DNA from: Flaccisagitta enflata
Lineage: Eukaryota; Chaetognatha; Sagittoidea; Aphragmophora
Assembly (NCBI GenBank): GCA_965153355.1
Contig: OZ231126.1
Coordinates: forward strand, 103,726,001-103,790,000
Reading direction: 5' to 3'
Length of the DNA stretch: 64,000 nt
Shown here: one piece after another, positions 1 to 11,984 of the stretch
How positions within the stretch are numbered: the first letter of the stretch is position 1
How the letters are laid out: each line of letters starts with the position of its first letter
The notes under the pieces: generated by a model
Databases searched by the model: none
Told to the model about the DNA's origin: nothing
Seen by the model: only the letters and a program-made list of their open reading frames with translations
Program-made: the position numbers and the translations under genes

Positions 1-1142
1 CTTCCTTTCCTGATCTGTTGTCAACTTGCGCGGCCCTTTATAGATGCGTCCGTCAGGAACGCATCTCTATAAGAGGGTCTGTCCAGCGGTCCGTCGGTCC
101 GTCGGTCCGTCCGTCCGTCCGTCTGTCCGTAACGCTTGTGCAAAAGCTACGTTTCTCGGCTGATTTAGACCACAGTGAGATCCTGTACTGAATCTAATGA
201 TCAACTAACGTGTTTTGACAGCCTCCATTGCTACTCTGTCGCTTCATCTGCCTGTCCATCTGTATCTCCATATATGTCACATAAATACTTAGCTTCAAAG
301 TCAATACACGCAAGGACACAGTCCGGACGCATCGTTGCCCGGTCGGGCTTGTTTCTACGTGACTGACTCTCCTGCAATAACAAACTGCATAACATGATAA
401 ATAGCGGTTTTTTTACGTCCTATCTGTCAAAAGTGATGGACGATATACGTCTACCCCTTTAAAACATTTTTTTTCCCGTAGAAATCAGCAATAATCTGAC
501 GCCTCATTTTCGGTTAAACACCCTCCATCAAGCCCTACTTGCAGGAAAGTCGCTGACATTGCTTTTCAATTTCTACATCAAAATACTAGGTCTTAGCTAT
601 CTCCATGTCAAATTCATCCTGCTGAGGGCATCTTTACTACCTATATTGATCATATTACTTCTCCGCATAATTATGCGAGACCTGTTATGATAAGTGTTAT
701 GTCATTGTCACGCGACTGCAGACCAGTCCGATCGAGCATAGCAGCGAGGTTTCCTCTCTGGGCGAAAAACGCGTAGATTGGTTTTTTGGAAAGACAGATT
801 GTCGAGCCTAGATATGGGCGCGCAAAAGCGAACAGGGGGTTAGATTTTTGGGTCATAGCATATCAAATCTAAAACAAAAGGAGACGAGATAAACGTATAG
901 AGCGAAGGATAAACAGACTAATAAAGAACGAACGAACAAACAAACGAACGAACAAACAAACGCACGATCGAACCAAAGAAAGAAAGAAAGAAAGGAAGAA
1001 AGAATGAAAGAACGAAATTACGAAAGAACAAAGAACAAAAGAAAGAATGAAAGAACAAAAGAAAGAAAGAAAGAAAGAGAGGACAAATTAAAAAATGAAC
1101 AAACAAACGAACGAACAAACATACGCACCAACAATTTAATCA

Positions 1143-1202
<60 letters not shown>

Positions 1203-1282
1203 CAGAAAGAACAAACGAACAAACAAGAGAAAGAGAGAACAAACAAACAAACATACGCGCAAACAAACGCACGATCGAACCA

Positions 1283-1341
<59 letters not shown>

Positions 1342-1695
1342 CAAGAAAGAAAGAGAGAAAAAGAAAAAGAAAGAAAAAATTCGGTGGGCGTGGTTTATCT
1401 TTGGTATCTTTTGGCAGAAATGATTAATGACGGGATCCCGGTTACTATCGTTTCAAACGTTTGTAATGTTCCCGCATAAGATATTGCCTTCACGACACAT
1501 CGCGTACTCGACCACACAACAGCTACAAAATCCGAACGTCGTAACTAATCTTGTAGATTTGTAAACAAAAACAGTAGAGCTCATCACTTCGTTTAGCGAC
1601 TCAACGTACAAGTCGCGCGAAAAAAAGAAGAAAAGTTCAAAAGAAAACTCAAACTCACAAAACACATTTTTCTTCAAGAAGAAAGAAGATCGAAG
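1..1695. other. Gene-free flank: (TCCG)n and (GAAA)n tracts
   Basis: Bases 85-130 are a degenerate TCCG/GTCC microsatellite. Bases 905-1375 are an interrupted GAAA/GAAC/AAAC microsatellite whose open frames are translations of the repeat only. Nothing gene-like is visible between 131 and 900. Mirrored at 49560-50993. Confidence 0.8.
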
Positions 1696-3209
1696 ATGAT
1701 TGTCCTTTTGTTCTGGACTTTGGCTGCAGTCCAGTCTATGGGGATCGCCAAAAGTGCCGCGGTCAACCAAGGTAAGTATGATGTGACATGAATAATGAAT
1801 TACTACGATGAAGACTATAACCATGCAGCATATGATTATTTCTTTTAAAACCTGATTGAAGTCATGTTAGCCATCGCCGCCGTATAAGTGTTAAATTAAC
1901 GTTTTTATTGTGTTAATGAAATTTTTTTTCATGATTTCGATGTCTTGAGTAATGGGATAAGTAACATGAAATAAGGCATATTTCTGCTGAATAGACTTAA
2001 TTAGTAACATGATATCTCTCGCTACAGAGTCGTTGATTCGTCTGAAAGATGCTCTGAAGGAGGCCGACCATCCTGGGCTGGACAAGGGCTGGCAATTGAT
2101 TCAATGGCAATTGATTCAACATTACAAAGTCAATGAAACGGACGACTTCAAGAACAAAACGTGGGAAGATTACACGAAGAAAGGTTTTGGCAAACCTGAT
2201 CTGGATGGTACTCATTACTGGGAAGCCCTTGAAGAGGTGCACAAAATGACGTCTACTGGTAAATGGCAGCTGCTGATTGGAATGTTGTCCAACACGAAGC
2301 CTTTTCGCCTCATCATTTACAAAGATTTTAGGATTGGAGCCGCGTTTAAAGGTTTCAAATGAGTATTCAGTGATTTTCAAGTAGCAATCAAATGATACAC
2401 GTTTCATGTACACTCCCTTTATTGAGTAAGGACAAAGTTTATAAGGACATCAAGACTGAAATTTTGCCAAAAATTATGGACATCTTAAGGACAAAGCCCA
2501 GCCTCAGATTTGTAAAAATTTTTTTTAGATTTACAAGTTCAAGATGAAATTATCTTAGCTATAAAAATTTACAATATTTTTTGTATAATAACATATTTTT
2601 TTGTTTTAAAGTAGTGGCTATGATATTCAATTTGTATTAACTCATACTGTACATAAGTTATTCCGGTGAGCATAATATAATTCTAAGAAAATCATAGAAA
2701 AAAAGGACATGCTAAGAACATTTCATCCTGAAGTTTGCAAAAACTTAAGGACATCCCAGCTCAGAAAAATTGTACTGGTCCTTAAAAACTGAAAAGAGTT
2801 TATGTATATGACTGAGCTTTGTACTATGTGTAACAAGTGTGAACCTGCCGTGATTCTGTATCATTTTAAGCTCAAGTGGCAAGATGCATTCAAATTGTAA
2901 TTTTCCATTATGATCATATGTATATCAGGATACCAACTTCACATCGGGACAAGAGTTGAATCATATCCAGACCCCGAGACGACGGGCAACGGCCTCGATA
3001 ACCATAACGGGCTTCCATTTTCCACTCCCGACATGGATCTTGACATGTGGAGTAGTAATTGCGCTAAACGTCATAAAGCTGGCTGGTGGTTCAAGTATTG
3101 TCATGATACCTGCCTCAATTGCGATGATATCGGCCCCGATGCCGGTGGACCCGCCTTCGAAAGATACATGGCTATCCGTTGGATGGCCGAAGAGGATACA
3201 GAAGGATGA
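1696..3209 (+). CDS. Secreted fibrinogen-related domain protein, left copy
   Basis: Three exons, 1696-1771, 2028-2351 and 2929-3209, join in frame (681 nt, 226 residues). The introns begin GTAAGT and GTTTCA and end ACAG and TCAG. Residues 1-20 form a hydrophobic signal peptide. Exons 2 and 3 encode the C-terminal two thirds of a fibrinogen C-terminal domain: GWQLIQ, WEDYTKKGFG, YWEALEEVHKMT, then HNGLPFSTPDMDLD, SSNCAKRHKAGWW and CHDTCLN, with the usual Cys pair and acidic calcium-site residues. The N-terminal third of the domain, with its first Cys pair, is absent, so this is a short member. Such proteins are usually extracellular lectins or immune recognition molecules; the ligand is unknown. 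Odd feature: an in-frame five-codon tandem duplication (WQLIQ twice) absent from the right copy. The gene converges on the phosphatase gene. Confidence 0.85.
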
Positions 3210-3503
3210 AATCGATCTATGCAATGAATATTGAAATATCCGATTGTGAAATGAAACATATAACATTCGCTTATGAATTGAAATATTCGATGATGAAATG
3301 AAATATTCACTTATGAAATGATACATTCGCTTATGAAATGAAACATTCTTACTTTCAAATAAAACAATACATCTCTCAAAGAAAGACTGCTGTGTGGCAA
3401 ATGAATAAGAAGAATGACCAGCACAGAGTATTAGGCCGCAATAAAAACATTTTGATGAAGCTCTTTGAACTTTTGCTAGTGCACTCATCGTCATCGAACT
3501 TAC

Positions 3504-6500
3504 CTTACAGCCAATGAGGGGTTTCATTTTGTTCATTTGACGCATGTCATTGTCCATGACGAGAATGTAATCAAAGTTCCGGAAATCATCTTTCTTTATC
3601 TTTCGACTTCGATGATCGGACTGGAAATGATGAGATTTATGCTGAAATTTAATGAATAAGAATTGTTTTGTTATCAATCAACATGCGCATATCCATGCAA
3701 GTCTCCTCTCACTGTGCTTTAAAGTCAATTCTGAGTGAAAAAAATCATATGACAGAGGGTCTTTTTGCAGTTTTCTGTAGTTTGGGTGTAGTTACACAAA
3801 ACTAGCAAACATAAAATCATTGACCCAGCGTTTTTTGAGCAGCGGCCTCAAAGGGGACAAAGTCCTGAAGACTTTTGTTTGATTGTTGGTACGTTTGTTT
3901 GTTTGTTTGTCCTGCCCCTATCAGGCCTCTCAGATCCAAAATTTACCCTTCCAGACCTGATATTGGCCCTCTCTGGCCTGAAATCTGCCCTACCTGGTCT
4001 GAAATCTGCTCTCTCAGGGCAGAAATCTGCTCTCTCAGGCCTGAAATCTGCCATTCAAACCTAAAATCTGTCCACTCATCCCCAGGCCCAAAATCAGCCC
4101 TTTCAGACCTTTGGACAACCTGCTGAGTAATCCTCAAAATAAATAACAGGTCGCCCAAGGGCAATATGTGGTCAGCGATACCCGTTGCCCTGCTTTGAGT
4201 GATTGTGAATTGAGTGAGGGGAAGCATAAGAAGTAACTTCGAAGGGGACGAAGTCCTGCAGAACACAGGGGACCTTTGGTCTGTCCTACCTGAAGAAGTG
4301 GATGAGATGCTATAGAGGGTTGAGACTGAAGGCATTCAAGAGCTCTAAACTGAGGCCTAAGAAGGTTGGATATAAGGCCCCTGAGAATGCAATTGGAAGC
4401 TTGAGAGGGCTGACTTGAGGCCTGAGAGAGCTAGATTAAGGCTTGAAAGGCCAGAGGACTGATTTGAAGCCTGGGAGCAATAAATTTGGAGGTTTAGATG
4501 GCTGGATTTGAGGCCTGAGAGGCCTAGTTTGAGGTATGAGAGTCCAGGTTTGAGGCCTGAGAATTTGGATTTGAGGCCTGAGAAGCCAGATTTGAGGCCT
4601 GAGAGGCCAGATTTGAGGCCTGAGAGGCCAGATTTGAGGCCTGAGAGGCCTGAGAAGCCAGATTTGAGGCCTGAGAGGCCAGATTTGAGGCCTGAGAGGC
4701 CAGATTTGAGGCCTGGGAGGCTGGGTTTGAGACCTGAGAGGCTGGATTTGAGGCCTGAGAGGCCAGATTTGAGGCCTGATGAAGGGGGATTCAATGAACG
4801 GACGGACGACGGGGATTTCGAACGAAAGTCCCCCTGTGTCCTACAGGACTTCGTCCCCTTCGGGGCCGCTGCCCAAAAATTAGACCCATTTTTGGGCAGC
4901 GGGCCCAAAGGGCCGATGTCCTTTAGGACACAGGGGGGAATTTCAAGACATTTGTCTGTCTGTCCGTCCTTCCGTCCGTCCCCCCCTCGGCCATTGGAGC
5001 CTCAAGTCTGCAGTCTTAGGCCTGATTTTGGCCCTCTGAGGCCTCAAATTAGCCCTTTCAGACCTCAGTTTAGCTCTCAAGAGCTGAATTCTGCTCTCCA
5101 GACCTAATATTTGCCCTGAAGACCTCAAATCAGCCCTCCAGACCTCAAATCAGCTCTCTTGGCGTCAAATCAATTCTTCAGGCCTTAAATTTGTCCTCTA
5201 GGCCTCAAGCCCGACCCCGAACCTCAAATCTGCTCTTTTGGACTAAATTCTGCCATCCCAACTTCAAATCCGCCTCAGGACGCTCCCAAAATTACCTCAT
5301 ATCCTACAGTGACACGCCCCTTGGAGCCGCTGCCCTGCTCTCACTCCACTACTTCACTTGATCACTCCAAGCAGGGCATCGGGTACCACTGACCATGTGC
5401 GATCCTTGGATGACTAGTTAATGCTGATTTTATTGAGTGGTTTTGGCTAATTTCTTGATTTTGTATCGTTAATCCTTGCAAAATTTCCTTTCATTTGATA
5501 GGTTGTACTCTATACTTTAGTAAAGAATTAAACCTTTCATCTTTTGAACCACTGTTACAAAAATTCAAAATCTTATTTTTCTCAAAACCATAGAGTGCGA
5601 CTTATCAAATAAAAAGGAATTTTGCAAGGAATAACAATTTGGAATCAGTAAGTGAGTTTATAGAACTCAGTAGAATCTGCATTGAAAAGATACCTGATTT
5701 ATTTATGTTTTGAAGATTATTAAAAAAATGATCAAGAAATATCTTATTTTTTGCCAGCTTTATATCAATATTCTTCAATACTAAACAAAACTTCACAAAT
5801 ACCCATTGTTTAATGATTTTTTTTCTCAGAGATATTTCAAAAGCAGTGCTCTGTGACGACTGAACCGGCGCAACCGCTATCCCTTATAAAGCCACTTGCT
5901 AGCCCTTGAAATAAAACTTCTAGTCACGAGAAACAGTTCTGATTTTGCTCTAATTTCGAATTCAACTACCTGTAAGATAACATCGGCATTGCCAAACGCT
6001 GACCTCTACAGTTTTGGAGGTGGCACCAATGGATAGAGCTTGAAATTCTGCTTTGGATCTCAACGGAATAATAATAGATTAAAGCAACCCTGATTTTTAG
6101 TATTGAATTAACTGACATGATGTTTGATACAATTTTCTGTTCTTACATTCAGAGTTAGAGTCCGGGGACATAAACTTAACTTAAGCACAGACAATTACAT
6201 TTCTTTTTAATCTATAGCATTTCATATATATTATGGTCATGTTTGTTTTCATCGATGTCACTGAAATGGTTTGGAAAATATTTCACTTTTCCGTCTAGAT
6301 CTACTTCCTTACTCGGATGAAGATGTATGTAAGGGTGATTTTTAAGGTGCGATTTTCCTTGTCATCATTGCTGTTTCACTATGCTGTAGTGAGTTAGGCA
6401 TTAGCATTTACTCTCGCCAAAACAATTTTTCCATGGCGCCAAATTGCGTGACACAGCTTGCTACGTGCAGTTGGATCCACCTTTGGTAAAGTGATGAACT

Positions 6501-8136
6501 GTCTGCGCATCTGTGTATCCGTCCGTCCATTTATTTGTTGGTTTTAGCCAGCCTGTCTCTCTTCCCTGAGGCGCAATGATACATTTCAAGGTTAACTCTG
6601 ACTTAGAAAAAATGTCAGTGGGGATGAGTTTTAGAATGAAGTCGTAGAATAAGTGTTACTTTTTCCCCATTTAAAAAAAAAAAAGTTTGTAAAATACCAA
6701 AACGAGTAATGCTTAAGACTTATGATTTCCACAGTTTTATTCAGAGCCCTCACTTTAGTCAAACTGCCAAAAATCTTTTTCGAGCGAGCTTTTTAACCCC
6801 CTCTGATATCGCCGCCTACACTTGGTGCATTTGCATGAAAATGTTAAGAACATATACCAACCAGCAGACCACCCGGTTTCCTCTAGATTCCGTCCCAGAC
6901 CTTTCCCGCCCGAGCCTTGAGCTCACTCCCAGATCTTCGCTGCTCCACTATAAACAAGCCTCATATGCACTGTTCCGGCACTACTGTCTGACAGCCGATC
7001 CAGGGTAAGAATGACATTACTCTGGTTTTTTTTGCAGTTATGTCAATTTGGTATGCTGCCGTTACAAAAAAGGTACAGTGGCTCAAAATATGAAAAACTT
7101 ATTTCTGTATTAAACCATAGAGTGTGACCTATCAAATGAGAGGAAATTTTACATAGAATAACAATATGGAATCAAAGAATGAGTCAATATAACTCGCAAG
7201 AATCTGCATTACCAACACCTTTCCTGTAGGTGAAAAATCTTTTTTTTTTTCAAAAATGAAAATTTGAATTCTTCGCATAAGTATAGAGTGCGACCTATCA
7301 AATGAAAGGGAATTTAGCCTAGATTAACAAAATGGAATCAAAAATTGAGTCATCACACCTCAGTAGAATCTGCATTGAAAATGGGTCTAGTTTTTTTCTG
7401 ATTTTGAGAAATACTAAAAAAGCGCTCCAGGAAAGATTTCCATTTCAATTGTTCGAAATAAGATATTGGCAAAACTGCAAAAGAACCCACAGTAATGCCA
7501 TTCTTAGTCCGTAGTCTGGCAGTGAGCGTTCTTTTCAGTCCATGGTCCCTGTCTTACCTTAAGTCCTTCTCTTTCCAATACGGCAGCTGCTCTGTAGTCC
7601 GGCAGTGAGCCTTTGTTCCAGGCCGTTGTCCCGGCGCTATCAACTCGAGGCCAGTCGGAATAAACGTGAAGGGAGAATAAAGCAACTGTAATAACTATTG
7701 ATCATTTCAGAAAAACTGACAATCTTAATCAAAACAAACATGTGTCAAAGTATTAAAAGTTACTTGATTGAACTGAAATAATCACTTATATTCTTTGTAA
7801 TAAGCACAAAACGCAAAAAGAAAACTAGTGCTTTTATATTCCTCTAAAATGAAAATTTCTGTGAAAAATTATAATGATGCTGTTTTAACACTGTAAAGCA
7901 CTGTTTCAGGGATCAGAAGTTTTCTGCAATGTATGTACAAGATAAAGGAAAGAGAGCGTTTAGAAGGTTTTGAGAAAGAAAGGGAGGGAGATAAAGGAAG
8001 CGAATCAAAGGGTAGCGAGAAAGGAAGAAATGGATGAAAGGAAGGACGGAGGAAAAGAAAGGAGGGCTTAGATTGGAGCGGATTGCACTTACGGAAGAGA
8101 AAATGGGAATGGGAAATGCAGAGAGAATGGAAAAAA

Positions 8137-8175
<39 letters not shown>

Positions 8176-8371
8176 TAAAAATGAAAGAGAAAGGAAGACA
8201 GAAAGACAGTAGGAAAGTAAGATAGACAGAAAGAACGAAAGACAGTATGACAGAAAAGAGAAAGAGAGAGAATGAGATTCCATTTACCAGTGAAGATTTG
8301 AATTACCTGCAAATATTTCTGCTGCAAACAAACAGTACGGATCTGCTTCTTCCTTGTCCTGATGACGCCAT
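3504..8371 (-). CDS. Low-molecular-weight protein tyrosine phosphatase, partial, left copy
   Basis: Three exons are recognisable on the minus strand: 8371-8307, 7685-7558 and 3620-3504. The first encodes a start Met and SVLFVCSRNIC, the P-loop strand of the LMW-PTP family (normally CxGNxCRS). The second encodes RVDSAGTTAWNKG then PDYRAAAVLEREGLK. The third encodes HRSRKIKKDDFRNFDYILVMD and the MRQMNK helix; one codon is missing here relative to the right copy. The P-loop glycine is replaced by Arg, which should cripple phosphate binding. A piece between exons 1 and 2 (the RSP..AEA helix) and the last exon carrying the catalytic DPYYG motif were not found. The long intron 2 holds the repeats at 3840-7557. 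The family dephosphorylates cytosolic phosphotyrosine proteins. Confidence 0.75.
3838..5345. repeat. 21-bp minisatellite (GAGGCCTGAGAGGCCAGATTT) with hairpin boxes
   Basis: A perfect core at about 4500-4790 repeats a 21-bp unit. Degenerate units run on both strands from 3930 to 4110 and 4990 to 5280. All frames stay open because the unit is a multiple of three, so the translated SGLKSGLSGLKS-type frames are shadows. Copies of a hairpin-rich box (GGGCAGCGGCCCC...GTCCTGTAGGAC) lie at about 3838, 4225, 4835 and 4895. This sits inside intron 2 of the phosphatase gene. Confidence 0.9.
5455..7395. repeat. Dispersed ~100-bp repeat, four copies (left arm)
   Basis: A unit containing the box TAGAGTGCGACCTATCAAAT, followed by GGAATTTTGCAAGGATTAACAA and ending near CAGTAGAATCTGCATTGAAA, occurs at about 5588-5695, 7122-7215 and 7283-7392 and inverted at about 5455-5530. 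Spacing and divergence suggest an old short interspersed element or MITE. Nothing else is recognised between 5700 and 7120; the 6709-7008 open frame has no recognisable domain. Confidence 0.75.
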
Positions 8372-8593
8372 CTCGCTGTAAGCCTGAGACGTTGACGCTG
8401 CTGACGCGATCCACGCTTGCATTCACCAACACGAAAACTAAAGGTAACAATTCAGTTCGTTCGCTCGCAACGTAAGCGAACAAGTCTCTTTCTGCAAATC
8501 CAAGTCCAATGGTGGTTGTTGTTTACAAACTGAGCGGTAATACCATTTTCGGTCACTGGAAGTGGGACGCTGGCATCACTGAATGTGTTTTCT

Positions 8594-8661
<68 letters not shown>

Positions 8662-10414
8662 TCCAATGTTGTTTTTGCGTTCTCCCATTTCAACCAATCA
8701 CATGAACAACGCTTCGTGACGTCACGCTCAATTCACCGGATGGATAAAGCGGAGATGACGGCACAGGGGGAGGAGGGGGAAGAGGAGGAGACCTTAGGAA
8801 GATAAGGAGAAGAGAAGAGAAGAGAGCCAAAGGGAGGAATGACGATGTTGAGGAATTGGAGGCGTTATCTGGACGCGGAGGCTTACTACGTACTCATGAT
8901 TCTGGCCCGCGGTTGTTGCATGTTGCAATTGAGGCCATTGCTGTTTAAGTATGGACAGTAAAAGTAAGGCCATATTCTTGCCACGCTATTCTCTAGTCAT
9001 TTCTTGCCCCTTATCGCGTCGAGTCAAAGACATTGCCAAATAAAGAAAATAAGCACCTCACCTCATTACCGAGAATCCGTGTTTTTCGCTTGTCTGGCCA
9101 TTGTTTTTCGACGGATTCAAAGTTGGTCAACAACGGAAGTTAAAAGCTTCTCTGTTAAAACAAAGCTGCTGTGACGTGATCACATAAAGGTAGGTAATGG
9201 CAAAGATCCATTTAGTCGTTGCGAGTAGGAGGATATAGGGGGGTTAAAATGGGTTGTATTATAATATAAAGACTATAATATAATCATTGACTATCATTGA
9301 CTATAATATCATCATTGACGAGTAAGTGTAAGTGTACAATGTAGGAATTGATGAGTACTTGTAGTTACGATGAGTAGTTGTAGTTACGATGTAGTAAGAG
9401 ATGACTGTATCCTGTCACACAGAAATATTCTCCGTTGCATAAATGATTGCAAACATATACCAGTGAGAATATCCCTATCTTAGAGATGTTACCAAGAAGT
9501 TTGTAGATAGGTCATTTTATTTTGAGTTTTAATTGTACCGGCGGTTGTTTGCTGAATTTGTATTATTCACAGTAGGATTTAGGATGTTGGTTAGCTGTCT
9601 GACTAACACTAACTCGTCAATGGTTATCTAATTTGTCAATAGTCTACTAATTAGATAGCAATATAAAAAGATTAGTGATGGAAATAAAACAATTATGATT
9701 TTTTTATTTTAAAAAAGTTTAGCAACAACAATAATATACATATATATATAAATAGAAAATTAACAAAATATTTCCCTTCCCCCCTTTAATCTCACCCTTT
9801 TTAACATTTTAATTTACTTTTTTTTTCCTAGGATCAATAATTTTTAAATCCCTAAAAGCCGAAGCCATACTTTCATCCCGCCCCCCATCCTCTTCCCTAC
9901 TCAATCTTAACCCATCCTGAAAAACATCCCCGCCCGTTGCCCCGTCTTCATTGTGGCCGCCGTCGCTACCCTAGCTGCCCTCGCTGTCTGAGGGGATGGC
10001 TGGCGCCACAGATCGCCTTCGGGTGGCATTATGAATAGGCTAAATTGCGTTGACTTTAGTGGTTTGGTTATGGTGGTGATTGTTCATAAAAGTGAAATCG
10101 GTGGAGTAGGGAGAAAATTAATGAGAGTAAGAAATGATAGCTGTAGTTGTTTTAAGTTTGATAACTTGGGCCAAACCATCCATTTTTTAACCCATAAGTC
10201 TAATTAGGGAACCATCCATGAATTCATGCTAATCACCAAATTAAGTCTGAATTAAAACTGCATGTCCCACAAGATGCGACAAGAATGGAGCTTTAAAATT
10301 TACCTCATATTTACAATAATACAATGATGTGCACTAATGTATGTGAGTATGAAATAGGTGTGTGCTTGTATGTTTTGTGGAGTGTGTGAATGTGTATGTG
10401 TGTGAATGGGTCTT
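8372..10414. other. Gene-free 2-kb spacer (left arm)
   Basis: Contains a (CT)n tract at 8598-8658 and otherwise AT-rich sequence with no open frame, splice-supported exon or recognisable RNA gene. The segment 9240-9400 has several GATGAGTA/ATCATTGACTAT short repeats. It separates the phosphatase gene from the virus-like block. Mirrored at 40417-42478. Confidence 0.6.
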
Positions 10415-10964
10415 TTATAAGTATGTGGAGAGGATGTCATGTCTTGCTCGTCGTAATCCCTCCTCCATATCTGATCCCAATCTCCTCATTTCTTCCCCTC
10501 TCCTAATCACTCCCATCCATCTTCCACAACACCGCGCCTGTCTCTCCTCATCTTGAACCTCTTCTCTCCTTTCGCCAAATCCTTCCGGCCTTCTCCATCT
10601 TTCCAACCTCTCTGCTTCTCTTTCCAGCTCTTCTTCATCTACTTCCACTTCTCTTTCTGCTTCCCTTCTTTCTGCTTCCTCTCTATCCGCTCTTTCTGTT
10701 TCCTCTGTTTCTCTCTCTTGTTCTTCTTGTCTTTCATCTTCTCTCTTGGCCGTTTCTTCTCTTTCAGTGTGTTTCGGCCTTCTTCTTCTGCTTGTTCTTC
10801 TTCAGCTTCTTCTCTTTCAGCTTCTTCTCTTTCAGCTTCTTCTCTTTCAGCTTCTGTTCTTTCAGCTTCTGTTTCTTCAGCTTCTTCTCTTTCAGCTGTT
10901 AGGTGCTTCATCTATCGGCCCATGTTTATCACCACATGTCTGATGTTATCTCTTCTAATCTGCA
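10415..10964 (-). pseudogene. Glu/Arg-rich coiled-coil protein, left copy (frame disturbed)
   Basis: A highly charged, heptad-like EREEAEREE coiled coil is spread over two overlapping frames: about 10911-10639 and 10648-10415. The second frame ends in a less repetitive tail, ERLERWRRPEGFGERREEVQ then CCGRWMGVIRRGEEMRR, present in both arms. The ATG that directly follows the stop of the polyglutamine gene (TAAATG) runs into a stop after 17 codons in this arm. Function unknown; it could be structural or simply an expanded purine tract. Length variation of GAAGAA units between arms makes frame assignments uncertain. Confidence 0.45.
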
Positions 10965-10965
10965 T

Positions 10966-11916
10966 TTAGTCAGTTACAAGTGGCGGTAAATGGAGGTTGG
11001 AATAGGGGATGGTAAACGTTTGAGGACTGAACTATATGAGCAAAAGCAAATATGAGTAAAAATAAAACTAATTATATATAACTAAACAAGGGTAAACATT
11101 TTAGTAATCTTACCAACTCCGACATGACTATGGGGGCGTTGTGAGGGCGCACCTCAGCAGGTAAGGCTGCCTCCTGTTGCCGGCGGGTGAAGTAGCGTGT
11201 GACTACTGTCACCACACCAACTACTACAATCACCCCAACTGTGATAGATCCACCCATACTAATCATTTCGAATGATTTGTTAAATAGAGAAGGAAAAGAG
11301 GAGGTAGGCTCGTTTATTACCAAGTCAAATTCATTAGACACTAACCTGTATATTTGACGATGAATCTCGAAAACTTACATAGCGATATCCCATCCGGTGT
11401 TGTTTGTTTGGCTGTCTTCAAAGATCGCGTTTGTTTGATTGTTTGGTTGGTTGGTTGATTTATCCGTTTGCCCAATCGGATGAAGATTGTCCGCTTGTTC
11501 GAGCTTGATCGTGTCCGCGTGATTGTCCGTTTGCCCAACTGACTGATGATCGTTTGCCCGTTTGAGTTTGATGACCGTGTCTGACCAGTCGTCCATTTGA
11601 ATGTCCGCATGATTGACCGTTGCCCATCCGAACGCCTCCTCTTCCTCTTCCCGTGTTGGCTGAGAGATAATGAGTTAGATTTGAGTTAAATGGTTTCTGT
11701 CATTTGTTGGAAGAGTCATGTATTAAAAGTATCAAATGATCATCGTGAAAGTAAAGTGGTTAGAATTACACTCACAGTAATCAGTGAGGCGGTGCTGACG
11801 GTGATGGCGGTGGTGGCAGTTACTGCCATCGTCGTCGTCATCGTCATTGTCGTTGACGAAGATGAAGATGATGACAATGAAGATGACGACAACAATGACG
11901 ACGTTGAAGATAACGG

Positions 11917-11984
<68 letters not shown>

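Noticed and set aside
1004-1423. Long Lys/Glu/Arg frames on both strands around 1000-1400 and 49500-50100
   Set aside because: They are translations of the (GAAA)n microsatellite; length and composition follow from the repeat unit.
4357-5107. SGLKSGLSGLKS and RPERPDLRPE repeat proteins
   Set aside because: A 21-bp tandem repeat keeps all frames open on both strands; no splice or start context supports coding, and the sequence sits in an intron.
6709-7008. 99-residue ORF in the phosphatase intron (mirror 43910-44209)
   Set aside because: Open in both arms but with no domain, no splice support and normal composition for chance; left as unassigned.
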